DNA of 64,000 nt from positions 310,001 through 374,000 of the forward strand of contig NZ_JBAFWT010000001.1 of assembly GCF_043195195.1 (NCBI RefSeq). Direction: 5' to 3'. Positions 1 through 8,529 of the stretch are shown here, in pieces. A program made the position numbers and the translations under genes. How positions within the stretch are numbered: position 1 is the stretch's first letter; every line of letters begins with the position of its first letter. The notes under the pieces are model-generated. The model saw only the letters and a list, made by a program, of their open reading frames with translations. It searched no databases and was not told the origin of the DNA. The stretch comes from NCEH01 sp043195195. Its GTDB lineage: Bacteria > Pseudomonadota > Alphaproteobacteria > Rhizobiales > Xanthobacteraceae.

Positions 1-1057
1 CGGCCGCCAGATAGAGCGCGCAGGCGCACAGGGCGAAGCCGAAGCCCCACAGCAGGACCAGCCGCATCGCCCGGCCGAACGCCGCCCGGTTGCGCGCGCC
101 GACCGCCTGGCCGCAGATCTGCTCGGCTGCGGTCGCGAACCCGTCGAGAAAATAGGCGGCGAGCAGAATCATGTTGTTGAGCAAGGCGTTCGCGGCCAGC
201 ACCACATCCCCCGCCCGTGCCCCCTGGGCGGCGAAAAAGCTGAACCCCACCAGCAAAGCGGCGGTGCGGATCATGATGTCGCGGTTGAGCACGAAGGTCG
301 CCATGAGCCGGGAGCGATCGAACAGCACCGCCCGCGGCACCGCGAGGCGGAATTTGAGCAGGCGCGCGCACACCAGCACGCCGACGCCCGCGCCGAGCGC
401 TTCCGCCAGCAGCGTTCCCGCCGCCGAGCCGGCGACCCCCCAGCCGAGCCCCAGCACCAGGGCGACGGTCGCGGCCATGTTCACGAGGCTGATCCCCACC
501 TGGATCGCCAGCGCATGGCCGGTGCGGCCGATGCCGGTGAGCCAGCCCACCACCGCATAATTGGCGAGGCTGAACGGCGCGGCCCAGATGCGGATGTGGA
601 AATAGGCGCCGACCGCCGCGTCCACCGCCGGGCTTGCCCCCGCCAGAGCCCGCGCGCCGAGGCCGATGGGCCATTGCAGCACCACCAAAGCGAGCCCGCA
701 GGCGAGCGCCAGCAGCAGCGCCCGGGCCGCCACCGCGCGGGTCTCCTGCGCATCGCCCTGCCCCAGCGCCTGGGCGGCGAGGCCGACCGTGCCCATGCGC
801 AAGAACCCGAAGCCCCAGAACAGAAAATCGAAGATCACCGCGCCGAGCGCCACCCCGCCCATCAGCGCGGGATCGCCGAGGCGGCCGACCACCGCCGTAT
901 CCACCACACCCAGCAGCGGCGTGGTGAGATGGGCCACCGTCATGGGCAAGGCGATGGCGAGCACACGGCGATGCGACACCTCGACCGAGCGCGGCGCGGC
1001 GGGTTCGGGCGCGGCGGGGGGCTCGGGCAGGTGCTGCGCCGGGGGGCTGGACGTCAT
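1..1057 (-). CDS. MATE family efflux transporter (DinF-like), C-terminus cut by window edge
   Basis: Multidrug and toxin extrusion transporter of the inner membrane, exporting cationic or other small molecules in exchange for Na+ or H+. The ATG at 1057 opens a frame running off the left edge with no stop, giving about 352 visible residues. After a proline/alanine-rich N-terminus come hydrophobic segments and MATE-like stretches (PMTVAHLTTPLLGVVDTAVVG, and later AATAAEQICGQAVGARNR). Within MATE proteins it looks closest to the DinF/NorM group. It reads in the same direction as the DUF6460 gene, 37 bp downstream of it. The substrate cannot be told from sequence, and the last helices are missing only because of the window edge. 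Confidence 0.88.
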   Translation of the reverse strand, partial: MTSSPPAQHLPEPPAAPEPAAPRSVEVSHRRVLAIALPMTVAHLTTPLLGVVDTAVVGRLGDPALMGGVALGAVIFDFLFWGFGFLRMGTVGLAAQALGQGDAQETRAVAARALLLALACGLALVVLQWPIGLGARALAGASPAVDAAVGAYFHIRIWAAPFSLANYAVVGWLTGIGRTGHALAIQVGISLVNMAATVALVLGLGWGVAGSAAGTLLAEALGAGVGVLVCARLLKFRLAVPRAVLFDRSRLMATFVLNRDIMIRTAALLVGFSFFAAQGARAGDVVLAANALLNNMILLAAYFLDGFATAAEQICGQAVGARNRAAFGRAMRLVLLWGFGFALCACALYLAA

Positions 1058-1094
1058 GAGCGGCTCTGCGTCTGTCGCCGGAGGGCCACGCCGT

Positions 1095-1370
1095 TCAGCG
1101 CCCGCCACGCGCCAGCCGCAGGATCAGCCACAGGGGAAAAACGATGAGGGCGCCCAGCAGGAAATAGCGCCACAGCCGCTCCACCGCGTCGAACCCGAAG
1201 GTGAACAGGTTTTCGACCAGGGCCCGAAGGCTGGAGAACAGGTTGCGCGGGTCGAGCCCGAGGGCGGCGAGAATCACGCCGACCACCACCGAAAGCACGA
1301 TCAGCCGCACCAGCACCAAGGCGGGAGAGCCGCCGAAAAAGCGGGTGAGCTGGTTGTTTCCCTCGGTCAT
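1095..1370 (-). CDS. DUF6460 family small membrane protein
   Basis: A 91-residue protein with two hydrophobic segments (about residues 16-40 and 68-85) and the pattern RFFGGSPALVLVRLIVLSVVVG near the start, which I recognise as the DUF6460 family common in Hyphomicrobiales. These proteins are sometimes mislabelled integrase in databases; nothing here resembles an integrase. The function is unknown and the protein is probably in the inner membrane. The ATG at 1370 is preceded by a good ribosome binding site (GGGAGGG). The MATE transporter gene follows 37 bp downstream on the same strand, so the two could be co-transcribed. Confidence 0.72.
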   Translation of the reverse strand: MTEGNNQLTRFFGGSPALVLVRLIVLSVVVGVILAALGLDPRNLFSSLRALVENLFTFGFDAVERLWRYFLLGALIVFPLWLILRLARGGR

Positions 1371-1457
1371 GGCGCCCTCCCGGATCGGTCAGGCGCCCAT
1401 TTAGCACGCCCGCTCCATGGGCGCGAACCGCTTCCCGCCGCGCCTCTTCCTGCCCTC

Positions 1458-2093
1458 TCAGGTACCCGGCTGGCGGACCACGCGCAGATAGGGCTTCACG
1501 GTCTTCCACCCCTCCGGGAATTTCTCCTTCGCCGCCGCATCGGAAACCGAGGGCACGATGATGACGTCTTCGCCCTGCTTCCAATCCGCCGGCGTGGCGA
1601 CGGAATGCTGGGAGGTGAGCTGAAGCGAATCCACCACCCGCAGGATTTCCTGGAAGTTGCGGCCAGTGCTGGCGGGATAGGTCAGGGACAGCTTCAGCTT
1701 CTTGTCCGGCCCGATGATGAAGACCGCCCGCACGGTGGCGGTGTCGCTGGCATTGGGATGGATCAGGTCATAGAGGCCGGACACGGTCTTATCGCTGTCG
1801 GCGATCAGCGGGAAATTGAGCTGCGCGCCGGTGGCGTCGGCGATGTCGCCAACCCATTGGGGATGGTTCTCCAGCGTGTCCACGGACAGGCCGATGACCT
1901 TCACGTTGCGCTTGTCGAACTCGCCCTTCAGATGCGCCACCTGGCCCAGCTCGGTGGTGCAGACGGGGGTGAAATTCTTGGGGTGAGAAAAGAGGATGCC
2001 CCAGGAATCCCCGAGCCATTCATGGAAGCTGACCGGACCTTCGGTGGTCTGGGCGGTGAAGTCGGGAACCACGTCCCCTAAACGCAGCGACAT
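1458..2093 (-). CDS. 1-Cys peroxiredoxin (Prx6 family)
   Basis: Cytosolic thiol peroxidase reducing H2O2 and organic hydroperoxides. The 211 residues match the usual Prx6-type length. The N-terminus carries the thioredoxin-fold start LGDVVPDFTAQTTEGP, and the peroxidatic cysteine is Cys45 in the motif PVCTTELG. The long C-terminal arm (about residues 165-211) is typical of 1-Cys enzymes, which lack a dedicated resolving cysteine. The start codon has a strong AAGGAG site 6 bases upstream, and the short upstream stretch 2094-2179 is unusually AT-rich for this genome and probably holds the promoter. No OxyR gene is adjacent. Confidence 0.93.
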   Translation of the reverse strand: MSLRLGDVVPDFTAQTTEGPVSFHEWLGDSWGILFSHPKNFTPVCTTELGQVAHLKGEFDKRNVKVIGLSVDTLENHPQWVGDIADATGAQLNFPLIADSDKTVSGLYDLIHPNASDTATVRAVFIIGPDKKLKLSLTYPASTGRNFQEILRVVDSLQLTSQHSVATPADWKQGEDVIIVPSVSDAAAKEKFPEGWKTVKPYLRVVRQPGT

Positions 2094-2179
2094 TTGGATC
2101 TCCTTAAATACAGATAAAACAGGTTATTAAATTTATTGTACGCCGATCTAAGGCAAGAGGTGAAGAACTCCCCACCGGC

Positions 2180-2866
2180 TCAGCCTGCGGCGCGTTCACG
2201 CAGCGCCTCGTAGAAGGCGATGTCGTCGCTCAGCAGGGCGCGCAAGCGCTCAGTCTGTGCCGGGTCGCAGTGAACCTCTTCGAGGGCGCCCGCATATTCC
2301 GGCGTCGTGTTCATGTTTTCACGACCCAGATCCAAGGTCATGCCGAGCGCGCTTTCGAGGCGGGCGAAGTCCTCGGTCGCCGTCTCGCAAAATCCAATAA
2401 AATCGAAAGAGGCCATGTCCACATCGCGGAAATAAAGGCGCGTGTAAAAATAGCGAATGATCGGCAAATGCGCGAAAGCCTCCAAAGAGAGATTCCGTTC
2501 GTTCACGTAATCACGCACCGGGTGAGATCCATGCTCCCAGCGTCGCTGCCAGAAATAATAATGAGATACGAGGCGCGTCAGGGGATGACGCAGGAACGTC
2601 GCACGCACCTTGGCGGGCAAGGTGCGGTATTTATTGGGGTGGAAATGGCCATGGATGGCTCGATACGGGAAGGTCGACCAATCGGCCGCCTGCCAGCGGG
2701 CGAAGAAGCCCTCGGGGTCGATATTCATGGCAGAGGTGGGATTTCCGACGCCGTCAGCATAATCCCAAAACACCGCCGTGCCGCCGTAGGCACGCTCGAG
2801 GGCCAAACGTAGGGACGTGCCTGCGCATTTCGGCACATGAACGGAAACCAATTCGACGCCCGTCAT
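2180..2866 (-). CDS. Sulfotransferase family protein
   Basis: Predicted PAPS-dependent sulfotransferase, transferring sulfate to a carbohydrate, lipid or small-molecule acceptor. The 5'-phosphosulfate loop is visible at residues 9-20 (VHVPKCAGTSLR) and the 3'-phosphate loop around residues 90-103 (TFLRHPLTRLVSHY). Total length is 228 residues, short but normal for the bacterial Sulfotransfer_2 group. The coding sequence is visibly richer in A+T than its neighbours, with runs such as aataaaatcgaaa, suggesting later acquisition. It stands alone, with no PAPS synthesis or glycan genes beside it, so the acceptor is unknown. Confidence 0.85.
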   Translation of the reverse strand: MTGVELVSVHVPKCAGTSLRLALERAYGGTAVFWDYADGVGNPTSAMNIDPEGFFARWQAADWSTFPYRAIHGHFHPNKYRTLPAKVRATFLRHPLTRLVSHYYFWQRRWEHGSHPVRDYVNERNLSLEAFAHLPIIRYFYTRLYFRDVDMASFDFIGFCETATEDFARLESALGMTLDLGRENMNTTPEYAGALEEVHCDPAQTERLRALLSDDIAFYEALRERAAG

Positions 2867-2938
2867 GCCTCTTTCCTATCGCAGCTTCCCTATCGCGGCG
2901 GGGCCGCAGTATGAAAGGCTCCGCCCGTCCAAGTAACG

Positions 2939-4603
2939 CTATACCGCTGCCGTCATCTCGCCGGCCAGCGCCTTTGCGATCAGCGCGCGGGTTTCGCCGA
3001 TGCCGTAGATCTCAACGAACGAGCCGAAGCGCGGGCCGCGCTCCAGACCGAGCAGCACCTGATAGAGCGTGTTGAACCATTGCACAGACACGCCCGGCCG
3101 TTCCGGCGTCGCGCCCTTGGCCTTGAGGTCCTGATAGCGCGGAATGGGGCGCGCCACGTCATAGAGGGCGGTCTGGATCTCGTCGGCGGTCGCCTCGGCC
3201 GGCAAGGCGGCCAGCGCCGTGTCCAGCGCCTCCAGCGCTTCGCGCTCCACCGCGTCGGGGGCGCGATACACCTTGTTCGGCTTCACGAAGCTATGGAAAT
3301 ACTTCACCGCATAGCCCACCAGCTCGGCGAGCTTGGGATGGCTCTGCGCCGACACGCCCGCCACATGGCGGTTCAGGAACCCCCACAATACGCTCTCATC
3401 CTCGGTGTTGGAGGCCGAGGCGAGGTTGAGCAACATGGTGAAGGACACCGGCATGTCCAAGGCCGGCGGATTGCCGGAATGGATGTGCCACACCGGATTG
3501 CCCAGCCGGTTCTTCCAGTCCTGGGACGCATAGCGGGCGAGGAAGCCGAAATACTCGTCCACCGCCTTCGGAATCACGTCGAAATGCAGCTTCTTGGCCG
3601 AGCGCGGCGACTGGAACATGTAGAGGGCGAGGCTTTCCGGGCTGGCGTAGGTCAGCCAGTCATCGATGGTGAGGCCGTTGCCTTTGGACTTGGAGATCTT
3701 CTGGCCGTTCTCATCCAGGAACAGCTCATAGACATAATGCTCGGGCGCGGTGCCGCCGAGGATTTCGCAGATCTTGTCATAGACCGGCGCGTTGGTCTGA
3801 TGGTCCTTGCCGAACATCTCGAAATCGACGCCGAGCGCGGCCCAGCGGGCGCCGAAATCCGGCTTCCACTGCAGCTTCACATGGCCGCCGGTCACGGGGA
3901 CGGTCTTCTCCACCCCATCGTCGTCGGTAAAGGTGATGGTGCCCGCCTTGGCGTCCACCGCCGTGAGCGGAACGTAGAGCACCCGCCCGCTGGTGGGGGA
4001 GATGGGCAGGAACGGGCTGTAGGTGGCCTGGCGCTCCTCGCCCAGGGTCGGCAGCATCACCGCCATGATGGCTTCGTACTTTTCCGCCGCGCGCAGCAGT
4101 ACGGCATCGAGCTTGCCGGACTTGTAATAGTCGGTCGCGCTGGCGAATTCGTAATCGAAGCCGAAGGTGTCGAGGAAACGCCGCAGCATGGCGTTGTTGT
4201 GGTCGCCGAAGCTTGGATAATCCCCGCCGAACGGATTGGGCACGGAGGTGAGCGGCATCTGGAGAAAAGGCTCCAGCGCGGCGCGGTCCGGCACGTTTTC
4301 CGGGATCTTGCGCATGCCGTCCATGTCGTCGGAGAAGCACAGCAGGCGGGTTTTGATCTTGTCCTCGGTCAGCACGCGGAAGGCATGGCGCACCATGGTG
4401 GTGCGCGCCACCTCGCCGAAGGTGCCGATATGCGGCAGGCCCGAGGGGCCGTAGCCGGTCTCGAACAGCACTTCGTCCTTGGGCTTGCGCTTCAGTCGCG
4501 CGACGATCTTGCGCGCCTCCTCGAACGGCCAAGCGGTCGCGCTCTCGGCGAAGGCATGCAGCTCGGTGGCGAGGGCATCGCTCGGGGCGGGCGCCAAGGT
4601 CAT
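2939..4603 (-). CDS. lysK: Lysine--tRNA ligase, class I
   Basis: Charges tRNA-Lys with lysine. This is the class I enzyme used by archaea and many alphaproteobacteria rather than the class II LysRS of enterics. Residues 51-60 (YGPSGLPHIG) are the HIGH-type ATP-binding signature and residues 302-306 (KISKS) the KMSKS loop. The 554-residue length fits the family. The start at 4603 is preceded by GGAGAC at suitable spacing. No other lysyl-tRNA synthetase appears in the window. The gene is followed by the sulfotransferase on the same strand after 72 bp, with no obvious terminator between them. Confidence 0.96.
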   Translation of the reverse strand: MTLAPAPSDALATELHAFAESATAWPFEEARKIVARLKRKPKDEVLFETGYGPSGLPHIGTFGEVARTTMVRHAFRVLTEDKIKTRLLCFSDDMDGMRKIPENVPDRAALEPFLQMPLTSVPNPFGGDYPSFGDHNNAMLRRFLDTFGFDYEFASATDYYKSGKLDAVLLRAAEKYEAIMAVMLPTLGEERQATYSPFLPISPTSGRVLYVPLTAVDAKAGTITFTDDDGVEKTVPVTGGHVKLQWKPDFGARWAALGVDFEMFGKDHQTNAPVYDKICEILGGTAPEHYVYELFLDENGQKISKSKGNGLTIDDWLTYASPESLALYMFQSPRSAKKLHFDVIPKAVDEYFGFLARYASQDWKNRLGNPVWHIHSGNPPALDMPVSFTMLLNLASASNTEDESVLWGFLNRHVAGVSAQSHPKLAELVGYAVKYFHSFVKPNKVYRAPDAVEREALEALDTALAALPAEATADEIQTALYDVARPIPRYQDLKAKGATPERPGVSVQWFNTLYQVLLGLERGPRFGSFVEIYGIGETRALIAKALAGEMTAAV

Positions 4604-4743
4604 GCGGTGTCTCCGGTGGGCGCATGGTTCGGGAAGGCGCGGACACTAGTGCGCGATGCCGCCGGAGGGAAGCGCCGATGTTCGCGCATCGGCGGCCCTT
4701 ATGGTCCAGACTTCCCTCAGAAGCGCCCGTCAGAGATCCAGGC

Positions 4744-5352
4744 TCAAAGCGCCGGAATGAAATCCCCGCGCACCACCAGCAGCCGGCGCACGTGCCGCTC
4801 GCCCTCGGCGGGCGTGTTGGTGAAGGCCAGCACCCTCACGCCCGGCTTCAGTTCGGCGGCGCTCGCGCCGGGCTCGAAGCGAACCAGCGAGGTTTCCGGC
4901 GTCACCAGGACCTTTTTCTCGCCGGCTCCGTATTTGAGGGTGAGCGTCTCGCCATCCTTGGCGGTCACCTCCTGCGCGATCGCGGCATTGGTCATGGTGC
5001 TGCCGGGCCGGTCCCAGGGCCGCGAGCCCTCGCCCACGCCGCGTTGCTCGGGCGGGAAGACATGGATCGAGACCGCATGATCCGTGCCGTCGCGGGACGG
5101 CACCGAGACCACGCCCACATAGGCGTCAGGCTTGATGTCGGCGAGGGTGATCTTGTTGACGCCGGTCATAACGGTTTTGTCGGTGAGGGAGACCTTGGTC
5201 GCCCCGTCGTGCGTGTCCAGCGTGAGGTCTTGCCCTTCCACGGCGAGGATCGTTCCGCGCACCACCGACAGCGGCGGCTGCTGGGCGAAGGCGGGACCTG
5301 CGAGAAGAACGAGGGTAAGGGTGAGGGCGGGCGCGAGGCCGAGGCGAAACAT
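4744..5352 (-). CDS. Exported protein with two DUF5666-like repeats
   Basis: A 202-residue secreted or periplasmic protein of unknown function. I start it at the ATG at 5352, which has GGAGACC just upstream and opens directly with a signal peptide ending near the motif GPAFAQ (residues 1-24). The mature part has two similar halves: each begins with a short strand pattern (VVRGTILAVEGQDLTLD and AIAQEVTAKDGETLTLK) and ends with a glycine-valine strand (YVGVVSV, VRVLAFT). This resembles the small beta-rich repeats of DUF5666 proteins, an inference from pattern only. A longer frame extends to 5388 but lacks a ribosome site. Confidence 0.7.
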   Translation of the reverse strand: MFRLGLAPALTLTLVLLAGPAFAQQPPLSVVRGTILAVEGQDLTLDTHDGATKVSLTDKTVMTGVNKITLADIKPDAYVGVVSVPSRDGTDHAVSIHVFPPEQRGVGEGSRPWDRPGSTMTNAAIAQEVTAKDGETLTLKYGAGEKKVLVTPETSLVRFEPGASAAELKPGVRVLAFTNTPAEGERHVRRLLVVRGDFIPAL

Positions 5353-5512
5353 GAAGGTCTCCATGACCCATAAAACAGCCCTGCTCATTTGAGGCCCGTT
5401 TTGCCCCGGAGGCCAGACACGCTCGCGTCATCATGGCGCCGCACGCAACGTCACCCACCCAGGGCGTCGCCCGGGCTCCCGACCGGAGCGAGGGGCCGAA
5501 CGCGTTTGGCCT

Positions 5513-6406
5513 TCAATAGATCCCGACCGGAAACCACCGCAGATACAGATCGGTATAAGTGCCCTTCTCCCACAAGCGCTGGAGCGCATAGTCGATGGCG
5601 CGGCGCACCTGATCGTTGCCGGATTTCACTGCCACTGCCAATCCGTCGCCGAAATAGCGGCTTTCGGTGAAGGGGCCGCCGGTGAAGGCGCAGCATCCCT
5701 GCGAGGAGGAGCCGTTCAGCCACAGGGCAAGGCCGATCGCATCGCCGAACAACAGGTCCACCTTTCCGGTCCGCAACGCCTCGCGCGCCTGCTGCGCATC
5801 CGGATAGGGACGGATCGCGGCTTCGTTGAAGAAGGCGCGCAGATAGGCTTCGTGCGCCGTGCCGGCAACCACGGCGATGCTTTTGTCGGCGACCTGCTCC
5901 GGCGTCGCGGCGCTGAGGCCCTGTCCCTTGCGGGAGACGAACCGGGCCGGCGTGCCGAGGTAGCGTTCGGTGAAGTCGGCGCGCTGGCGGCTGGCGGCAT
6001 TGGCGGCCAGCCCGGCAATCACCGCGTCGGCCTTGTTCTGCTCAAGGCTGTCGAGCAGCGTCTCGAACGGTACCGCCTGGATGGTGCAGGGAATCGCGAG
6101 CTCGGCGCAGATGGCGCGCGCGAGATCGATGTGGAACCCCATCAGCACCCCGTCGGACGAGAGAAAATTGAACGGGGGATAATCGTTTGTGGTGAGGAAG
6201 CGGATACTGCCCGGCAAGCGTGTGGCGTCGGGGCGTTCCACACGCCGCTGCGGATTCCAGAAGCTGGGCACGAGCGCCGAGGCGCGCACGCCGGGCGGAG
6301 CGTTTTGAGCCTGCGCCGGTCCTGGGCCCCATAGGAGCGCTGCAAAAAGCAACAGCACGCCCAAAATATCGCAGGTTGCAGAGGCTGGCCCTTGCTTCTG
6401 TTTCAT
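5513..6406 (-). CDS. Orphan periplasmic solute-binding protein (SBP_bac_3 family)
   Basis: A 297-residue periplasmic binding protein with a signal peptide at residues 1-34 ending in AQAQ. The mature chain shows the family-3 amino-acid-binding pattern: TTNDYPPFNFLSSDGVLMGF at the start of lobe 1, then FDIDLARAI-like FHIDLARAICAEL, VPFETLLDSLEQNKADAVIAG and VAVKSGNDQVRRAI. No ABC permease or ATPase gene lies beside it; the neighbours are a DUF5666-like gene and a divergently read glycosyltransferase. It may feed a distant transporter or act as a sensor subunit. The ligand is not predictable; an amino acid or small polar compound is the family default. Confidence 0.85.
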   Translation of the reverse strand: MKQKQGPASATCDILGVLLLFAALLWGPGPAQAQNAPPGVRASALVPSFWNPQRRVERPDATRLPGSIRFLTTNDYPPFNFLSSDGVLMGFHIDLARAICAELAIPCTIQAVPFETLLDSLEQNKADAVIAGLAANAASRQRADFTERYLGTPARFVSRKGQGLSAATPEQVADKSIAVVAGTAHEAYLRAFFNEAAIRPYPDAQQAREALRTGKVDLLFGDAIGLALWLNGSSSQGCCAFTGGPFTESRYFGDGLAVAVKSGNDQVRRAIDYALQRLWEKGTYTDLYLRWFPVGIY

Positions 6407-6447
6407 CGTACCGTTCTGCCAGTCGCAGGGGGCTGCGGGGGGTCAAT

Positions 6448-8529
6448 TTGGGCGAGGGAGCGCGAAGTCGCAAGGCCCACACGCGTGCGGCTCATTTCCA
6501 TGACGCCCGCGCACATGAGGCTCACGCACAGCAGGGATTTGCGCCGGGACGGCCGCCGGCGCAAGGGGGCGGCGGAAACCGTGGAGGGCCGTCGGCGTCG
6601 AGCCACGAAACTGCGCGGGAGAATTCCGCGCCGGAAACTTCCGCGCCGGTTCCACGCCTGCCGGCCGAGCTTGCGGCCTTGCGCGGATATGTCTGCGACG
6701 ACATCCTCGCGCTTGCACTGGCGCGGGCGCGGCATCTCGGGGTCGGCGGCGACGAAGTGCTGATCGCCGCCGGGCTGATCGAACCGGACGCCGCCAGCGC
6801 CGCCCTGGCGGATCACCTGGGCTTTGCTCCCGCATCCCTCGACGCGCGAGTCCCGCTCGATCCGGGGCATGCGCCGGATGTCCTGCGCACCGGCATGCTG
6901 GCGGAGGAAAATCCCGCCTTCGGCGCCAGCTTCATCCTGTCCCCGCGCGGACACGGCGCGCGCCGGCTCGCCCGCGCGGCGGCGAAGGACCCGAGCCTCG
7001 CCGATCGCGTGACCATCGTCGCGCCGGAGCGTCTGCGCGGCTTTATCGCCCGCCGTTGCGGGCGCGCGCTGACCCGCAGCGCCGCATTCGACCTGCGGCG
7101 CTGCCTGCCGGAATTTTCGGCCGGGCTGATATCGCCGCCGCACATGGTGGCCGGCCCGCTGCTGCTGCTGGCCGCGCTGATCGCCACCGGCCTTTTCGCC
7201 GCGCCACAGCCGACCGTGCTGATCCTGCAGGCGGTGCTGTCCGTGATGTTCCTCGGCGCGATGGCCCTGCGCCTCGCCGGCTGCTTCGTCACGCCCGGCC
7301 ACGACCTCGCCTGCCGGCTCGGCGACCGCCATCTGCCGCTCTATACGGTGATGGTGCCGCTGTATCGCGAGGCCGCGATCCTGCCCCGGCTGATCGCCGC
7401 CTTGAACGCCCTCGACTATCCCCGCGAGAAGCTGGACATCAAGCTGGTGGTCGAGGAGGACGACGAGGAGACGCGCGCGGCCCTGCAACGGCTGGACCTG
7501 CCGGCGCGCTTCGAGATCATCGCGGTGCCCGCCATCGGTCCGCGCACCAAGCCCAAGGCGCTGAACGCCGCGCTGCCGTTTGCCCGTGGCCAGTTCCTGG
7601 TGGTCTATGACGCCGAGGACATTCCCGAACCGGGCCAGTTGCGCGCCGCCCTCGCGGCGTTCCAGAGCGGCGGCCCGCGCCTCGGGTGCGTGCAGGCGCG
7701 CCTCGCCATCGACAATGGCGGCGATAGCTGGATCAGCCGCCATTTCGCGCTGGAATATGCCGCGCAATTCGATGTCGTCCTGCCCGCCGCCGCCGCATTG
7801 GGCCTGCCCGTGCCGCTCGGCGGCACCTCCAACCATTTCCGCCGCAGCGTGCTGGAGGCGGTCGGAAACTGGGACCCCTACAATGTGACGGAGGATGCCG
7901 ATCTCGGCCTGCGGCTGGCGCGCAAGGGCTGGCGCACCGAGGTGATCGCCTCCACCACCCATGAGGAGGCCCCCGTGCACGTGCGCGCCTGGCTGCGCCA
8001 GCGCACGAGGTGGATGAAGGGCTGGGCCCAGACCCTGCTGGTGCACGGCCGCAATCCCCGCCGTCTGGTGCGTGAACTCGGCCCCGGCCCGGCGCTCGGT
8101 GCGGCGCTGCTGGTGGCGTTCCCGTTCGTGGCGGCCCTGCTGCACCCCCTGTGCCTCGCGCTCCTGTGCTCGGACATCGCGCGCGGCGCCATGGGCGGGA
8201 CCACCGGGAGCGTCCTGGAACTCGGGATCTCCTCGCTCACCTATACCAACCTTTTCGTCGGCTACGGCGGAGCGGTGCTGCTGCAGCTCTACGGCGCGGG
8301 ACGGCGCGGCCTGCTGCCGAGCACCTGGGTGCTCCTGCTCCTGCCGTTCTATTGGCTGCTGCTTTCGCTCGCGACCATGCTGGCGCTGGTCGAACTGATC
8401 CGTGCCCCGCACCAATGGAACAAGACCGAGCACGGAATTGCCTCGCCCCGGCGGCCGCGGGACGCGACCGCGGCGCCGGTCAGAGGTAGCGCCGCAGATC
8501 CGCGGCGGCCTCGGCCGGCGGCCGCTTGA
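6448..8529 (+). CDS. Membrane glycosyltransferase family 2 with N-terminal GspE-N domain
   Basis: Processive-type GT2 enzyme likely making or exporting a surface polysaccharide. An N-terminal region (about residues 55-195) resembles the GspE/T2SSE N-terminal domain; a pair of membrane helices follows (about 232-275), then the GT2 catalytic domain with an acidic cluster near 334 (VVEEDDEE), DAED near 386, TED near 479 and QRTRW near 516, and further helices at about 547-650. The start is uncertain. The frame is open from a GTG at 6220, but that would overlap the divergent binding-protein gene by 187 bp; I prefer the TTG at 6448 behind a G-rich stretch, giving 693 residues. Its 3' end overlaps the convergent sco gene by 50 bp. 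Confidence 0.8.
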   Translation: MGEGARSRKAHTRAAHFHDARAHEAHAQQGFAPGRPPAQGGGGNRGGPSASSHETARENSAPETSAPVPRLPAELAALRGYVCDDILALALARARHLGVGGDEVLIAAGLIEPDAASAALADHLGFAPASLDARVPLDPGHAPDVLRTGMLAEENPAFGASFILSPRGHGARRLARAAAKDPSLADRVTIVAPERLRGFIARRCGRALTRSAAFDLRRCLPEFSAGLISPPHMVAGPLLLLAALIATGLFAAPQPTVLILQAVLSVMFLGAMALRLAGCFVTPGHDLACRLGDRHLPLYTVMVPLYREAAILPRLIAALNALDYPREKLDIKLVVEEDDEETRAALQRLDLPARFEIIAVPAIGPRTKPKALNAALPFARGQFLVVYDAEDIPEPGQLRAALAAFQSGGPRLGCVQARLAIDNGGDSWISRHFALEYAAQFDVVLPAAAALGLPVPLGGTSNHFRRSVLEAVGNWDPYNVTEDADLGLRLARKGWRTEVIASTTHEEAPVHVRAWLRQRTRWMKGWAQTLLVHGRNPRRLVRELGPGPALGAALLVAFPFVAALLHPLCLALLCSDIARGAMGGTTGSVLELGISSLTYTNLFVGYGGAVLLQLYGAGRRGLLPSTWVLLLLPFYWLLLSLATMLALVELIRAPHQWNKTEHGIASPRRPRDATAAPVRGSAADPRRPRPAAA

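Noticed and set aside
1095..1370. Integrase call for the 91-aa gene
   Set aside because: Relatives are sometimes labelled integrase, but the protein is a short two-helix membrane protein with no catalytic Arg/Tyr pattern.
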